Positions 60,852-64,000 of a DNA stretch of 64,000 bases are shown here, in pieces. The notes under the pieces were generated by a model. That model saw only the letters and a list, made by a program, of their open reading frames with translations, made no database searches and was not told the origin of the DNA. Source of the stretch: G963665925 sp963665925 (GTDB taxonomy: Bacteria; Bacillota; Clostridia; Peptostreptococcales; Acidaminobacteraceae); the NCBI GenBank assembly GCA_963665925.1, contig OY762511.1, forward strand, positions 3,844,001-3,908,000, read 5' to 3'. Both the position numbers and the translations under genes were made by a program. Position 1 is the first letter of the stretch. Every line of letters starts with the position of its first letter.

Positions 60852-62189
60852 CTAAATCTCCCCAATCAGGTCATACTCAAGTGCATCCGTAATTTTTACA
60901 TAGACAAACGATCCAATTTCAAGAGCCTTTGACGCGTGAACATAGACAACACCGTCAATTTCTGGCGCGTCCACTGATGAACGCCCAATGTAGACGCGTC
61001 CCTCCTCATCGTCTTGTGCAACCTCTTCAATAAGAACTTCCAGTGTCATTCCTATTTTTTCATGCATTCTTTTTTCAGAAATACCCATTTGAACAGCCAT
61101 GATTTTTCCAAGACGCTCCTGCTTGACTCCTTCGTCGACCTGGTCAGGCATGCGTGCTGCAGGCGTATCCTCTTCCTGAGAGTAAGCGAAAGCTCCCAGT
61201 CTGTCAAATGCCATTTCCTCAACAAATGCCTTGAGTTCTTCAAACTCCGCGTCTGTTTCGCCAGGGAAGCCGACAATCAGCGTTGTACGTATGCTGACGC
61301 CTTCAACCTTGTCTCTAAGCATATTCACAACACGTCTGATATGCGCCTGGTCCGTTCTTCTGTTCATACGCTTCAGAACACTGTCCGCACCATGCTGAAT
61401 TGGCATGTCAACGTATTTTACGACCTTGTCCAGTTTCGCAATTGCATCAATGAGCACTTCGTCAATCACATCCGGATACATGTACTGAATGCGAATCCAT
61501 TTGATGCCTTCAATAGCATTGAGGCGTTCAAGCAGCTCCGATAATCTGTAGGCGCCGTAGAGGTCTATGCCATAGCGTGTCGTATCCTGTGCGATAATAA
61601 TCAATTCCTGAACACCCTGTGCCGCGAGACGCTCCGCTTCCATTACAATGTCTTCCATCTTGCGGCTTCTGTACTTGCCGCGAAGCTTTGGAATAATGCA
61701 GTAGGTACAGAGATTATCACAGCCCTCGGATATTTTAAGATACGCCATATGACTCGGTGTGGAAAGCACACGCGGCAGGTTCTCTTCAATGTCCTTGTCG
61801 ATATCCCCAATACAGATTTGTGTCAGTCCTCTGCCAAATATGGCTTCAACCACCGGTAAAATCTGATCAAATTGTGTTGTACCCACAAACGCATCCACTT
61901 CTGGAATTTCTTCTTTGAGCGCCTCTGCGTAACGCTCAGCCAGACAGCCTGTCACAACAAGCGCCTTGCAGCAGCCCTCCGTCTTGTAAGTGCTCATTTC
62001 AAGAATGGTCTCCACAGACTCCGTCTTGGCACTTTCAATAAATCCGCATGTGTTTACGACAATAACATCCGCGTCCTCTGGACTGGATGTTGCAAAATAC
62101 TTGTTTTCACTCATAATTCCGACCATGATTTCAGTATCAACCTGATTTTTCGCACAGCCCAGTGTTTCAAAATAAACTTTCAAATTCAT
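60852..62189 (-). CDS. rimO: Ribosomal protein S12 methylthiotransferase
   Basis: Radical SAM enzyme that adds a methylthio group to an aspartate of ribosomal protein S12. 445 aa: UPF0004 domain with cysteines in ETLGCAKNQVD, VNTCGF and GCLAERY; radical SAM motif CDNLCTYC; C-terminal TRAM domain. GAGGGG precedes the ATG at 62189. Confidence 0.96.
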   Translation of the reverse strand: MNLKVYFETLGCAKNQVDTEIMVGIMSENKYFATSSPEDADVIVVNTCGFIESAKTESVETILEMSTYKTEGCCKALVVTGCLAERYAEALKEEIPEVDAFVGTTQFDQILPVVEAIFGRGLTQICIGDIDKDIEENLPRVLSTPSHMAYLKISEGCDNLCTYCIIPKLRGKYRSRKMEDIVMEAERLAAQGVQELIIIAQDTTRYGIDLYGAYRLSELLERLNAIEGIKWIRIQYMYPDVIDEVLIDAIAKLDKVVKYVDMPIQHGADSVLKRMNRRTDQAHIRRVVNMLRDKVEGVSIRTTLIVGFPGETDAEFEELKAFVEEMAFDRLGAFAYSQEEDTPAARMPDQVDEGVKQERLGKIMAVQMGISEKRMHEKIGMTLEVLIEEVAQDDEEGRVYIGRSSVDAPEIDGVVYVHASKALEIGSFVYVKITDALEYDLIGEI

Positions 62190-62205
62190 ATATAACCCCT
62201 CAATC

Positions 62206-62241
62206 TAGCCCGGTTCAATCCTATGATATTGAACCGGGCTA
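62206..62241. other. Perfect 14-bp hairpin between ftsK and rimO
   Basis: TAGCCCGGTTCAAT and ATTGAACCGGGCTA with an 8-nt loop. No T-run follows on either strand, so it is likely a processing or stability element, not a simple terminator. Confidence 0.6.
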
Positions 62242-62246
62242 AAGCA

Positions 62247-64000
<1,754 letters not shown>

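Noticed and set aside
62206..62241. Terminator between rimO and ftsK
   Set aside because: The stem is perfect but no T-run follows on either strand, so it is listed only as a hairpin.

Overview
The window reads as chromosomal DNA of an anaerobic, amino-acid-fermenting Firmicute of the class Clostridia. Supporting signs are strong AGGAGG ribosome sites, SAM-I and glycine riboswitches, RNase Y, split GcvPA/GcvPB, two SpoVS proteins, a complete ornithine-oxidation gene set and a histidine-degradation cluster. A Fusibacter/Acidaminobacter-like or Peptostreptococcales-like host is an inference only. No rRNA, tRNA, CRISPR array or insertion sequence was seen. Most genes lie on the minus strand.

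Layout. 1-1012: tandem hairpin repeats, a 65-nt palindrome, a candidate small RNA with its own promoter and terminator, and a small unknown gene. 1133-4862: a sulfur/methyl operon (COG1900 homocysteine protein, NIL-ferredoxin, UPF0280, MetF) behind two complete SAM-I riboswitches in tandem. 4910-7447: a tail-anchored coiled-coil protein, an unlisted 25-aa membrane microprotein and a TtcA-like enzyme. 7471-16307: the ornithine pathway (ord, ortA, ortB, oraS, oraE, a reactivase broken by a one-base frameshift, ornithine racemase, a small P-loop protein), driven by a clear sigma-54 promoter with paired upstream palindromes. The matching sigma-54 activator is at 17729-19135 and carries a similar site before its own start. 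16828-24089: CheW, a GGDEF remnant, a TPR-GGDEF protein, a TudS-like protein, a nitroreductase and an HD-GYP protein. 24139-32107: a SARP/BTAD-type ATPase regulator and hutH-hutU-formiminotransferase. 32314-42470: a Tad-like pilus operon of a Gram-positive type, containing a Ser/Thr kinase, two tiny pilin-like proteins and a TadA ATPase with an altered P-loop. 42641-46808: GrpB-like, an unknown protein, purB, a cysteine hydrolase and tandem spoVS. 47219-55359: the glycine cleavage system (gcvT-H-PA-PB-lpd) behind a tandem glycine riboswitch, divergent from lplA-lipA. 55570-64000: RNase Y, a candidate novel selenoprotein, recA with an SOS box, cinA, pgsA, rimO and ftsK (cut by the window edge).

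How it fits together. Ornithine, histidine and glycine catabolism would feed acetyl-CoA, alanine, glutamate and one-carbon units on tetrahydrofolate. MetF links those one-carbon units to methionine, and the SAM riboswitches gate that branch. lplA and lipA supply the lipoyl group needed by GcvH. The most novel item is the gene at 57428-57727: it has an in-frame TGA in a CxxU setting, a SECIS-like hairpin at the right distance, a perfect ribosome site, a leader terminator and a structured 3' end.
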